Shown: positions 1-6,742, numbered from the stretch's first letter. The stretch is DNA of 9,988 nucleotides from an uncultured Candidatus Melainabacteria bacterium (GCA_937895785.1 CALBKW010000097.1:1-9988); one strand, 5' to 3'. A program made the numbers and translations. The notes: generated by a model from the sequence alone, not told the origin.

Positions 1-173
1 ATGTGTGTTTTATTTTTAACATCCCCAACATCTAGGTTTAAGATATCAGAAATTCTTAGTCCACAATTTATTCCAATTAGAAAAAACAACAAATCTCTTA
101 AACTTTGCTTTAATAATATTTTTTCTATTCTTTTTAGGTCCCGTTTGTTTCTAATTGGTTCTAAGATATTCAT
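1..173 (-). CDS. Tyrosine recombinase/integrase, short type, N-terminal part (cut by window edge)
   Basis: This reading frame starts at ATG 173-171 and stays open to the window edge, giving 57 residues. It is preceded by AAAGGA (180-185) with a 6-base spacer. The N-terminus has a PIRNK stretch (residues 6-10) and a helix rich in Lys and Arg. It then enters the catalytic fold directly: residues 29-48 contain LLFFLIGINCGLRISDILNL, which matches box I of tyrosine recombinases with the catalytic Arg in GLRISD. There is no room for the usual N-terminal arm-binding/SAM-like domain. That fits the small (about 180-200 aa) integrases found in phages and plasmids. It would catalyse site-specific strand exchange through a tyrosine that lies outside the window. 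The opposite-strand frame at 1-207 is its shadow. Family assignment is from motif recognition; its target site is unknown, although ssrA ends are commonly used by this superfamily. Confidence 0.85.
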   Translation of the reverse strand, partial: MNILEPIRNKRDLKRIEKILLKQSLRDLLFFLIGINCGLRISDILNLDVGDVKNKTH

Positions 174-273
174 AATTTATCCTTTCTTGATGTCACTATT
201 TTTTTAATTTGACTTTTTTATTTAAAAAAATCCGTAGTTTAATCAAGTTGTTAAAAGTAATTATTTTATATCT

Positions 274-513
274 TTACCATAATAGTTTTTCTATATACCG
301 GGTTGAATTACTAAAATGATTAAAGTTCCATGACAGATTAAAATAAAAATCTTGTTCAATGGAATTGTTATCTATAAATCTATAAGAATATTTATTTAAC
401 AGATTTTGACGATAACTTGCAAATGCTACTTGTAATTCGTTTGCAAACTTTTTTCTAAATTTAGAATAAGATACTTCGAACTTTTCTCTGGTTCTTTTAT
501 TTACTAAAATCAT
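274..513 (-). CDS. Small hypothetical protein (79 aa)
   Basis: Unrecognised protein, basic at the N-terminus and rich in aromatic residues and Asn, with no membrane segment or signal peptide visible. The frame can open at TTG 519, but ATG 513 is the better start because AGAGG lies 8 bases upstream of it and only about 2-3 bases from the TTG. Its 5' end overlaps the 3' end of the upstream 66-aa gene by 17 bp, so the two are probably translated from one leftward transcript that leads towards the integrase. Small overlapping genes beside an integrase are typical of phage accessory regions. No function can be assigned. Confidence 0.55.
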   Translation of the reverse strand: MILVNKRTREKFEVSYSKFRKKFANELQVAFASYRQNLLNKYSYRFIDNNSIEQDFYFNLSWNFNHFSNSTRYIEKLLW

Positions 514-697
514 CTTCAAAACCTCTAATATTATCTAGTTCAACATTGTATCTTTTACCTTGTTTATCTACACAGGTTGCAAAATCAACTTCGTTATCAG
601 CAAATTTATTTTTCCAAATACAAATTAATAAACCAATTTCTTGAGTTTTAAGATTTAAAATTTTTGTTCCATAAAGTTGATAATCTTTTTCTCTCAT
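497..697 (-). CDS. Small hypothetical phage-type protein (66 aa)
   Basis: The ATG at 697 is preceded by AAAGGA (704-709) with a 6-base spacer, the same arrangement as the integrase and the large operon, so translation is likely. The protein alternates short hydrophobic and charged stretches (GTKILNL, then GLLICIW, then ATCVDKQGKRYNVEL), which suggests a small beta-rich fold. I recognise no domain. Two Cys are present but no metal-binding pair. It overlaps the next gene downstream by 17 bp. Its place between the terminase operon and the integrase points to an accessory gene of the mobile element; the role is unknown. Confidence 0.6.
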   Translation of the reverse strand: MREKDYQLYGTKILNLKTQEIGLLICIWKNKFADNEVDFATCVDKQGKRYNVELDNIRGFEDDFSK

Positions 698-820
698 ACA
701 AAATCCTTTCTAGTGCAATGATATTCATTCCTTGTTTATGGAATTAAATCAACTAATTGTTTTTAACAAGAAACATTTAAAGAAATTTAAGTGGTTTAAA
801 TTCAATAAAATCAGTAGTTT
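698..820. other. AT-rich upstream region of the small-gene pair
   Basis: No gene is seen here. The stretch contains the ribosome binding site of the 66-aa gene and, upstream of it, an inverted repeat ATTCC...GGAAT (727-743). This lies inside CTTGTTTATGGAA (731-743), a motif nearly repeated in front of the methyltransferase operon. TTGTTA- and TTGATT-like hexamers occur on the minus strand but none has a convincing -10 partner at standard spacing, so a promoter is expected here but cannot be placed. Confidence 0.3.
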
Positions 821-849
821 AGGTTACTTGCAAATCTTGCAAGTAACCT
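821..849. terminator. Strong hairpin, probable terminator between leftward units
   Basis: Perfect 13-bp inverted repeat (821-833 and 837-849) with a 3-base loop, reading AGGTTACTTGCAA then ATC then the complement. It separates the terminase operon from the small genes and begins 3 bases past the stop codon of the doubtful frame at 853-963. There is no good T-run on the minus strand and only CTTTT on the plus strand, so it may act as a transcript-end stabiliser or protein-binding dyad rather than a classic intrinsic terminator. Confidence 0.5.
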
Positions 850-852
850 CTT

Positions 853-963
853 TTAGATATTTATAATATTAGTTAAATCAGAATATAATTCTCTAAAATC
901 TATGCCATATCTCCAAATTTTTTCTGCTAAATGTAAGTTAGTCTTGCACTCTCTGATACACAA
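853..963 (-). CDS. Doubtful 36-codon frame, possible gene remnant
   Basis: A minus-strand frame closes with TAA at 853-855, just before the 821-849 hairpin. Its product has a protein-like composition, including NLHLAEKIWRYGIDFRELYS. The only upstream initiation codon in frame is TTG at 963; an in-frame TAG lies five codons before it, and there is no ribosome binding site. It could be the 3' end of a decayed gene, a small gene with a weak start, or chance in AT-rich DNA. The position directly after the terminase stop and directly before a hairpin is the main support. Confidence 0.22.
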   Translation of the reverse strand: MCIRECKTNLHLAEKIWRYGIDFRELYSDLTNIINI

Positions 964-974
964 GTCGTTGTGTA
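957..974. repeat. Small hairpin after the terminase gene
   Basis: Perfect 7-bp inverted repeat TACACAA/TTGTGTA around a GTCG loop. It lies 28 bases beyond the terminase stop and covers the possible TTG start of the short frame. No T-run follows, so termination is not claimed. Confidence 0.35.
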
Positions 975-993
975 ACTATAGTTATAAATAAGC

Positions 994-1014
994 AAAGTGG
1001 CTTAAAGCCACCTT
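994..1014 (-). terminator. Weak terminator-like hairpin over the terminase stop codon
   Basis: On the minus strand the last sense codons and the TAA of the terminase gene form GTGGC-TTTAA-GCCAC (997-1011), extendable to 8 bp with one G-T pair, followed by TTTGCTTATTT. The stop codon sits in the loop. The T-run is interrupted, so termination would be partial. Confidence 0.35.
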
Positions 1015-2591
1015 GCCCAACCATTTTTTGGGGTGTTATATCCATGTCTCCAGTGATATAAAGCATCAGTTGCCAATTTTTGCAAATCAGGTGATACTAC
1101 ACGTGAACCCGTAGTTTCTTCTGCATAGTCTTCAAGTTCTTTTTGTATCATGTATTGTTCTTTTGCACTAGTAAAGCCTTGTTTTGCCAGAGAATTAAGG
1201 TATAATGTTTCGTGCATCATACTAATTTGATTTGGTTTAGCTAATGCAGAAAGTATCAATTGAGTTAATGCATCAACCTGATCATCATGTTTTCCATTTG
1301 GAAAAGCATTAATTTCACTTTTAAACTCATCAAACCAAATAGCCTCTTTTGGTAACAATACTTGTTCTGAACTTATATACAAAGATGCAGAATTTGCTCT
1401 TTCAATTTTGCTACTAATTGGCGAGTATGAAATAGGATAAATTTGTTTTTCAGTTTTTAAATATTGTATCAAGTTGGTACTAACAGAACTTTCCTCAATT
1501 ACCAAATGATTACAACTCTTTAGATAGTATAATTCTGTAATCTTTGATACCAAATTTGAAAAATCATCTTTGAATCGTTGAATATCCATAATGTATAAAC
1601 ATTTCTGATAATATTTTGCAGTAACACAAACCGAATAATCGTTGTTTTTACCATCTTTTAATGCTATATCCCAACTTTGAAAAACCTCTCCATCAGATGG
1701 TAACACATCATAATGAGAAAATTTTTCAAAATCAATAACGTTACCTTTTTCAGGTATTGGACGTTGTTGATATTGTGCTGAAAAATTATATTCACCCATT
1801 AACAATCTTTGTTCTTCAAGTTTATCTAATGGTTCTAAGTGTGAATTTAGAACATCGCCTTTCTTTCTCCCAACTTTTTTACCAGTTGAAAGAGTAAATT
1901 CTTCATCTTCTTCTGCGATTGCAGGAAGAGATAAAACTTCCCAGCCATTTTGTTTTAATAAATGTCCGGTCAAATCATCTATATGTAAACGTTGCATTAC
2001 AACAATGATAACTCCTTCAACTTTATTGTTTAACCTTGATATAAGAGTATTATCATACCAGTCATTCACCTTTTTTCTTTTTGTTTCAGATAGAGCATCA
2101 CTTGCTTTAATTGGATCATCAATGATAATAAAATTACCACCGCATCCAGTTAAAGTTCCCTCAATTGAAGTTGATTTTCGAAAACCATTTTTTGTTGTTT
2201 CTACGTAGTCTTCTGTGTTTTTATCTCCAATACAAGTGTTGAAGACTGATTTATAAAAATTTGATTCCATTATTTGACGAGTTTTTCTTGCATTACAACT
2301 TGCAAGTTCTTGTGAGTAACTTATTGTCACGATTCTTTCAGAGGGATTATGTCCTAGAATAAATGCAGGAAAACAAATGCTTACACAGTGAGATTTTAAA
2401 TTTCTAGGTGGGATGTTTATTATTAGACGTTTTATATCTCCTGTCAAACATTGTTGAAGTTTGTCGCATATAAGTTCCAAATGCCATTTCCCATGAAATT
2501 TTTGAGAATTGTCAATTTCTTCAAAAGATTTTTGCATAAAAGCATAAAAATCTTCTCTAAAAATAGCATTTAATACGTCGTTAGTTTTCAT
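1002..2591 (-). CDS. terL: Phage terminase large subunit (TerL)
   Basis: Motor and nuclease of phage DNA packaging: the ATPase domain drives DNA into the procapsid and the C-terminal nuclease cuts the concatemer. The 529-aa length is normal. A Walker A-like PPRNLKS lies at residues 61-67, a Walker B with acidic end FIIIDDP at 154-160, and a QRLH segment at 200-203 follows the ATPase core. The RNase H-like nuclease shows SWD (D308), VIEES (E367/E368) and HDDQVDAL (435-442). The layout, including FSAQYQQRP at 270-278, matches the TerL group common in proteobacterial prophages (TIGR01630-like C-terminus). The ATG at 2591 has AAAGGAG 8 bases upstream and overlaps the previous gene by 11 bp, implying translational coupling. 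All motifs appear intact, so it is not obviously decayed. No portal or capsid gene follows. Confidence 0.93.
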   Translation of the reverse strand: MKTNDVLNAIFREDFYAFMQKSFEEIDNSQKFHGKWHLELICDKLQQCLTGDIKRLIINIPPRNLKSHCVSICFPAFILGHNPSERIVTISYSQELASCNARKTRQIMESNFYKSVFNTCIGDKNTEDYVETTKNGFRKSTSIEGTLTGCGGNFIIIDDPIKASDALSETKRKKVNDWYDNTLISRLNNKVEGVIIVVMQRLHIDDLTGHLLKQNGWEVLSLPAIAEEDEEFTLSTGKKVGRKKGDVLNSHLEPLDKLEEQRLLMGEYNFSAQYQQRPIPEKGNVIDFEKFSHYDVLPSDGEVFQSWDIALKDGKNNDYSVCVTAKYYQKCLYIMDIQRFKDDFSNLVSKITELYYLKSCNHLVIEESSVSTNLIQYLKTEKQIYPISYSPISSKIERANSASLYISSEQVLLPKEAIWFDEFKSEINAFPNGKHDDQVDALTQLILSALAKPNQISMMHETLYLNSLAKQGFTSAKEQYMIQKELEDYAEETTGSRVVSPDLQKLATDALYHWRHGYNTPKNGWARWL

Positions 2592-2955
2592 TATTTAATC
2601 TCCTTTTTATGTAATTTTCTATTATTTGAGCATCATTTGCAGATAACTCCTCATCAACTTCTTTTGTTTGGTTAATTTCAGAAGCTAAAATTGGAAGAAG
2701 CAATTTTATTGCTGAGTTTTTTCCGTTTAATGCTTCTGCAACTAACTTTTTGGCAAGAGCTTGTTTTTTAGTGATTTTCTTTTGCTTGCCACTTTCTTTT
2801 ACCATAATTTTTTCTTGCATTTCGTCTAAGACATTTTCTGCAAAAGTTGCATTATTCTTAGGGCGACCTTTCGGATTGCCAGATACACCTTTTTTAAATT
2901 GATGTTCTTTGGGTGGGCGTTTATAGCCCACCTTATAATCTCTATCCGCTGACAT
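2581..2955 (-). CDS. DUF5681-domain protein, probable small terminase subunit
   Basis: A 124-aa basic protein whose N-terminal third carries the DUF5681 signature: VGYKRPP at 9-15 and FKKGVSGNPKGRPK at 20-33. A helical, Lys-rich C-terminal part follows. Genes of this family commonly lie directly upstream of TerL in prophages, so a role in DNA recognition for packaging is likely, but this is inferred from context. Translation starts at ATG 2955, which shares its A with the stop of the methyltransferase gene (TAATG). It has the best ribosome binding site in the window, AAGGAGGTG with a 7-base spacer, so this protein may be made in larger amount than its neighbours. It overlaps terL by 11 bp. 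Confidence 0.85.
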   Translation of the reverse strand: MSADRDYKVGYKRPPKEHQFKKGVSGNPKGRPKNNATFAENVLDEMQEKIMVKESGKQKKITKKQALAKKLVAEALNGKNSAIKLLLPILASEINQTKEVDEELSANDAQIIENYIKRRLNNEN

Positions 2956-4256
2956 TATTTCACACCTCCTTCGTGATTTAATAGTTTAGCTTTTTTACCT
3001 GTAAGTTTTTCCCAGCGATACAAAATTACATCACAGTATTTAGGCTCTAATTCAATAATTCTAGCCTTACGATTAGTTCTTTCTGCCGCAATTAATGTTG
3101 AACCAGAACCACCAAAAGCATCTAAAACAAGTGCATTATTAGCCGAGCAATCTAGTAATGCATCCATAATCATTGAAGTTGGTTTTACTGTCGGGTGCAA
3201 TTTTGCCAAAATTTTAGATTGAGGGTTGCTTGCGTGCATTCCTGGATATTTCCAAACATTTGTTCTATATCTGCCATGGACACCCAGTTCAATATTGTTG
3301 ATATGTGAAGCCTTACCTTTTTTGAACACAAAAACAAATTCGTGTTGAGAACGGTATAATGAGCCCATACCGCCATTACCTTTATCCCAAACGCAAATAT
3401 TCAATAATGAATCATAAACGAAATTACCTGCACTTAGTATTTCATACAAATGTCGCCAATCCATACATTGGTAATGTATCGAACCCTCAACAGAGTATTT
3501 TGCTTCAAGTTCAAATGCAGTTTTTAAAAAAGAAATAAATTCATCATTACTCATCTCACCAGATGCTTGAGCAAATTCAGTATGTTGAGGTTGTTTTGTA
3601 ATACCTGAAATCTTAACATTATATGGCGGATCAGAGAAGATAACTTGTGCTTGTTCTTCACCCAACAAAGTTTTATAGCTACTTTCTTCTAGTGAATTAC
3701 CACAGTACAATTTATGTTTACCTAATTGCCATAAATCACCTGTATTTACTAGTTTTGGAATGTTTACTGCGGTATTAAAGAAATCTTCAACATCTTCTTT
3801 TTGGTCTTTCGCCTCTTGTATTGATTCAGGGTTAATAATCAAATCAATCTCAGGAAGTTCAAAACCTGTAATTGTTGCATCAAAATTTAGCTTGGGTTCA
3901 AGATTCATTAAATAGTCTAGTTCTATTTTTAAGATATCTTTGTCCCAACCTGAATTTTCAGCCAGTTTATTATCTGCAATTACATAAGCACGAAGTTGGT
4001 CTTGAGTTAATTCCTTCAAACAAATAGTTGGTACTAACTCTAGATTTAAATCAAGTGCTGCAAGAACTCTGCCATGTCCTGCGATAATTGTATCAGATTC
4101 ATCTATTAAAACTGGATTATTAAATCCGAAAGCTTCAATACTTTTTGCAATCTGATGCAATTGTTTTTTACTGTGTGTTCTTGAATTTCTTGTATTCAAT
4201 TTTAATTCATTTGGATTTTTGTAGAGAATCGTTAACTCTTTTTCGGGGTATCCCAT
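2955..4256 (-). CDS. ParB-like domain fused to N6-adenine/N4-cytosine DNA methyltransferase
   Basis: A 433-aa fusion. Residues about 8-110 form a ParB/Srx-like N-terminal domain with the IIAGHGRVLAA box (57-67). Residues about 175-430 form an amino-methyltransferase: DPPY catalytic motif at 209-212, HPTVKP at 354-359, and the S-adenosylmethionine-binding FGGSGST at 381-387 followed by acidic IELEPKY (401-407). The order with DPPY before the FxGxG motif is the beta class. It probably methylates adenine (DPPY favours N6) in element or phage DNA, protecting it from host restriction or marking it for packaging. The target site cannot be read from sequence. The ATG at 4256 has AAAGGAG 6 bases upstream. 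It heads the leftward operon with the DUF5681 and TerL genes, a gene order seen in alphaproteobacterial prophages. No partner endonuclease is present, so it acts as an orphan methyltransferase. Confidence 0.92.
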   Translation of the reverse strand: MGYPEKELTILYKNPNELKLNTRNSRTHSKKQLHQIAKSIEAFGFNNPVLIDESDTIIAGHGRVLAALDLNLELVPTICLKELTQDQLRAYVIADNKLAENSGWDKDILKIELDYLMNLEPKLNFDATITGFELPEIDLIINPESIQEAKDQKEDVEDFFNTAVNIPKLVNTGDLWQLGKHKLYCGNSLEESSYKTLLGEEQAQVIFSDPPYNVKISGITKQPQHTEFAQASGEMSNDEFISFLKTAFELEAKYSVEGSIHYQCMDWRHLYEILSAGNFVYDSLLNICVWDKGNGGMGSLYRSQHEFVFVFKKGKASHINNIELGVHGRYRTNVWKYPGMHASNPQSKILAKLHPTVKPTSMIMDALLDCSANNALVLDAFGGSGSTLIAAERTNRKARIIELEPKYCDVILYRWEKLTGKKAKLLNHEGGVK

Positions 4257-4493
4257 ATTTATCTCCTTTCTGGCTTATATAAATTGTTACAAATTAATAT
4301 AAGGTTTTATATTTAACTTGTTATGGAAAAACCATGCTACCTTTTTGATTTAATATAAGAATTATTTTTTTGTTAAAGCAAAATTAATTAGTTAAAGTTT
4401 TCATGGAAAACAATTGATACGTTTTGTGTCAAAATGCTTGATATATCTCAAAAGTAGAGCAATTAATATAAGTGCAAAAAGAGAGGTACATCA
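4257..4493. promoter_or_regulatory. Divergent control region between the packaging operon and the recombinase operon
   Basis: No gene lies in these 237 bases, from which transcription must leave in both directions. They hold two dyads, ATGG-AAAAA-CCAT (4323-4335) and GTTTTC-ATG-GAAAAC (4397-4411), that share the 8-mer ATGGAAAA and could bind one repressor. Rightward, a TATAAG hexamer (4467-4472) precedes GAGAGG (4481-4486) and the ATG at 4494. Leftward, TATATT- and TATATA-like hexamers occur on the minus strand between 4273 and 4305. No -35 box with good spacing can be named, so exact promoters are not assigned. Confidence 0.45.
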
Positions 4494-4811
4494 ATGGGCT
4501 TAAATATTTTTGAAAAACGAATAAAAGATTGGGAGCAAAAATACGGTTCTTTATCTGTTCAAGTTCAACGTAAAATTGATAAACTTGTTGAACAATATGA
4601 TAAAACTCAAAATTCAGATAAAGAGCAAAAAGTCTTATCTATTACAAATGGAACAAAATTAGTTAGAGAGTTTAAAGGTAAAAAACACTCTGTAACAGTT
4701 ATACCTAATGGTTATGAATATAACGGTAACAGGTACAAAAGTTTGTCTGCAATTGCAAACGAAATTACAGGTACACATTGGAATGGCAAGAAATTTTTTG
4801 GAGTAGCATAA
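4494..4811 (+). CDS. DUF2924-domain protein
   Basis: A 105-aa protein with a helical N-terminal half (residues 1-45) and a C-terminal DUF2924 core: GTKLVREFKGKKHSVTV (53-69), a YEYNGNRYKSLSAIA stretch and ITGTHWNGKKFFG (91-103). The biochemical role of this family is unknown. Its genes are repeatedly found next to serine recombinases in prophages, so it may be an accessory or directionality factor, but that is inference from context. It begins at ATG 4494 after GAGAGG with a 7-base spacer. Its TAA is followed immediately by the ATG of the recombinase, and it carries that gene's ribosome binding site (GGAG at 4800-4803), so the two are almost certainly co-translated. Confidence 0.85.
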   Translation: MGLNIFEKRIKDWEQKYGSLSVQVQRKIDKLVEQYDKTQNSDKEQKVLSITNGTKLVREFKGKKHSVTVIPNGYEYNGNRYKSLSAIANEITGTHWNGKKFFGVA

Positions 4812-6392
4812 ATGGATAAGAAAAAAATAAGATGTGCAATTTATACTAGAAAATCTTGCGAAGAAGGTTTGGAACAAGATTTTAACTCCCTTGATGCACA
4901 AAGAGAAGCATGCGAGTCGTTTATTAAATCTCAAAAGCATGAAGGTTGGTCATTAATTGAAAAGCAATACAATGACGGAGGTTTTTCTGGTGGAACAATG
5001 GAAAGACCTGCGTTTAAAGAATTACTCAACGACATTGAAAATGACAAAATAGATATAGTTGTTGTTTATAAAGTAGATAGACTTACTCGCTCATTAATGG
5101 ATTTTTCAAAAATTATTGACGTATTTGATAAGCATAATGCAAGTTTTGTTTCAATTACTCAACAATTTAACACAACAACTTCAATGGGTAGATTGACCTT
5201 AAATATTTTATTATCTTTTGCCCAATTTGAACGTGAAGTAACAGGTGAAAGAATTAGAGATAAATTTGAAGCATCACGTAAAAAAGGTTTATGGTTATCT
5301 GGCACAAGCCCTTATGGTTATACAAAAGATGCTCATCACATGCTAATACCAGAAGAACCTTATGCAAAAAATGTACAATTTATTTTTGAATCTTATCTAA
5401 AAATAAAAAATGTTTTAAAATTAAAACAATATCTAGCCGAACAAAATATTTTAACTCGAAAAGGTAAGAATATAAGCAAAAGTAGTTTGTATCATATATT
5501 ATCTAATAAAGTTTATCTTGGAAAAATAATTCATAAAGACAAAGAGTACGATGGAATCCATAAACCCCTTATTGCAAAAGAATTGTTTGATAGCGTACAA
5601 AACATTTTAGAAATAAATGCAGTAGAAAGAAAACACCAAACAAATGCAAAATCTGGTTCGCTTCTTGCAGGTTTACTTTACGATGATAAAGGTAATAAAA
5701 TGTCGCCATCGTATAGTAAGGGTAAAAACAAACATTACAGATACTATGTTAGCCAATCAATAAAAAATCCTGTTGATTATGAAAGAGGTGAAATTACAAA
5801 ACTCTCTGCAGGTGAAATTGAAAATTTTGTGCAAGCAGATTTAAAATCATTATTAAATAACACTCAAATAATTCATCAACATCTTGAGAATTATTCAGTT
5901 AAACAACAAAAGTTAATTCTTAAAAATATGCAAATTTACGATATTGATAAAGTATTTTTGAGAACAGCAATTAAACGAATTGATTTGAGAATAGATTGCA
6001 TAAGTATAAATTACGATATTGCATATATAATCAAATATTTTGCAACAAGGGCTTTTAATACAGAATATAAACATACCGATGCTGAAGTTGAAATTTTTAC
6101 AAAAGATATTAATGTGAAAATTTCATTGACTCCGCAAAGACAAAATAAAATTATAATTCCCGGAAAAGCGAATTATGATATGAAATTAATTCAAGCAATC
6201 GTAAAAAGTTTTTGGTACAACAAACTTGGAGCAGAAAGAAAACTTCCTCTAGAGGCAAGAAACGGAAATAATAAACGACTTAGAAAATTAAGATTTTTAC
6301 CACCAGATATAATCGAAAGCATAATGAATGGAACTCAAGATCCAGAACTAAACATTAAACAATTAATCACAATGGCAGAAAAATACTGTTAA
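4812..6392 (+). CDS. Large serine recombinase
   Basis: A 526-aa site-specific recombinase. The resolvase-type catalytic domain spans about residues 6-155: YTRKS with the nucleophile Ser15, SLDAQREAC (26-34), VVVYKVDRLTRS with the conserved Arg residues (83-94), and the GRLTLNILLSFAQFERE helix (126-142). A recombinase domain (about 165-270) and a third region with LLAGLLYDDKGNKMSPS (284-300) and YRYYVSQ (309-315) follow. This third region sits where many large serine recombinases have a zinc ribbon, but no CxxC pair is present, as in the prophage type that travels with DUF2924. Unlike phiC31-type integrases no long coiled coil is obvious. It could act as an integrase, excisionase or invertase; no flanking core site was identified. 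All catalytic motifs look intact. Confidence 0.92.
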   Translation: MDKKKIRCAIYTRKSCEEGLEQDFNSLDAQREACESFIKSQKHEGWSLIEKQYNDGGFSGGTMERPAFKELLNDIENDKIDIVVVYKVDRLTRSLMDFSKIIDVFDKHNASFVSITQQFNTTTSMGRLTLNILLSFAQFEREVTGERIRDKFEASRKKGLWLSGTSPYGYTKDAHHMLIPEEPYAKNVQFIFESYLKIKNVLKLKQYLAEQNILTRKGKNISKSSLYHILSNKVYLGKIIHKDKEYDGIHKPLIAKELFDSVQNILEINAVERKHQTNAKSGSLLAGLLYDDKGNKMSPSYSKGKNKHYRYYVSQSIKNPVDYERGEITKLSAGEIENFVQADLKSLLNNTQIIHQHLENYSVKQQKLILKNMQIYDIDKVFLRTAIKRIDLRIDCISINYDIAYIIKYFATRAFNTEYKHTDAEVEIFTKDINVKISLTPQRQNKIIIPGKANYDMKLIQAIVKSFWYNKLGAERKLPLEARNGNNKRLRKLRFLPPDIIESIMNGTQDPELNIKQLITMAEKYC

Positions 6393-6432
6393 TAATTGAA
6401 AATGCAATTAGCTATTAGAATATTTCTTTTTA

Positions 6433-6456
6433 AGTTTATATAATATTTTATAAACT
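6433..6456. terminator. AT-rich hairpin after the recombinase gene
   Basis: Perfect 8-bp inverted repeat AGTTTATA/TATAAACT with an 8-base loop, flanked by a T-run on the left and an A-run on the right, 40 bases beyond the recombinase stop. The stem is weak and no T-run follows on the plus strand. If it terminates, it would serve leftward transcription at least as well. Confidence 0.3.
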
Positions 6457-6514
6457 CAAAAGATATTTGTAAATTTTGTAATCAGCAGAAAAAATTACTC
6501 AAACATAAGTTTAT

Positions 6515-6681
6515 AAAAGGACTTTTTTTATTTGCGGAAAGAGAATTTCAGAGATTATTTTGTAAATATCTCTGAAATGTGTAAATTCTTAATTCTCTAA
6601 AATTGTCTGAAGCCCGTACTGTGCGGAATAAGTTTAGCTATTAAATGGCTGTAACCAGCACTATTACTGTCATTGGTGGAG
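6515..6681. repeat. 167-bp direct repeat, left copy (candidate attachment site)
   Basis: Matches 7944-8110 at 165 of 167 positions (differences at 6617 and 6638; offset 1429). In order it contains AAAAGGACTTTTTTT, a long hairpin (6545-6578), a degenerate CCGTAC-T-GTGCGG dyad (6614-6626), GCTG-TAAC-CAGC, and finally TGGTGGAG, the complement of the ssrA 3' end including CCA. The match stops at 6681, where the sequence switches to a poor imitation of the ssrA T-arm. The block is best read as the end of an element or a duplicated ssrA flank. Confidence 0.9.
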
Positions 6682-6705
6682 CGAACGGAAGTCGAAATAT
6701 TGTCT
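6674..6705 (-). pseudogene. Degenerate copy of the ssrA 3' end
   Basis: Read on the minus strand, this segment lines up without gaps with the last 32 bases of the intact tmRNA at 8103-8134. About 20 of 32 positions match, including the T-loop TTCGACT and the terminal CTCCACCA, while most of the T-stem and the lower acceptor stem differ. It has no 5' partner and cannot make a tmRNA. It marks an integration junction: either a displaced gene end that has decayed or the att half carried by an incoming element. Confidence 0.6.
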
Positions 6706-6726
6706 AAGATTTTCCCATTTTAATTT

Positions 6727-6742
6727 TACTGTATTTACAGTA
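6727..6742. promoter_or_regulatory. Operator-like dyad upstream of fic
   Basis: Perfect dyad TACTGTA-TT-TACAGTA with 7-base arms and a 2-base centre. The short spacing fits binding by a dimeric repressor rather than an RNA hairpin. It lies 122 bases upstream of the fic start. The fic product itself ends in a winged-helix-like domain and could be the binder, but nothing in the sequence proves this. Confidence 0.4.

Noticed and set aside
1..207. Plus-strand open frame of 68 codons
   Set aside because: It has no ribosome binding site (it starts at the first base of the window), and the opposite strand encodes a recognisable tyrosine integrase N-terminus with a good start.
2005..3376. Frames at 2005-2208 (plus) and 3185-3376 (minus)
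   Set aside because: They lie wholly inside terL and the methyltransferase gene, whose conserved motifs cover the same bases.
4659..4940. Minus-strand frame across the DUF2924/recombinase junction
   Set aside because: It overlaps two well-supported genes on the other strand and has no family signature.
6600..6720. A tRNA gene at the left repeat
   Set aside because: Only a T-loop-like and CCA-like end is present; no 5' acceptor strand, D-arm or anticodon arm can be drawn upstream on the minus strand.
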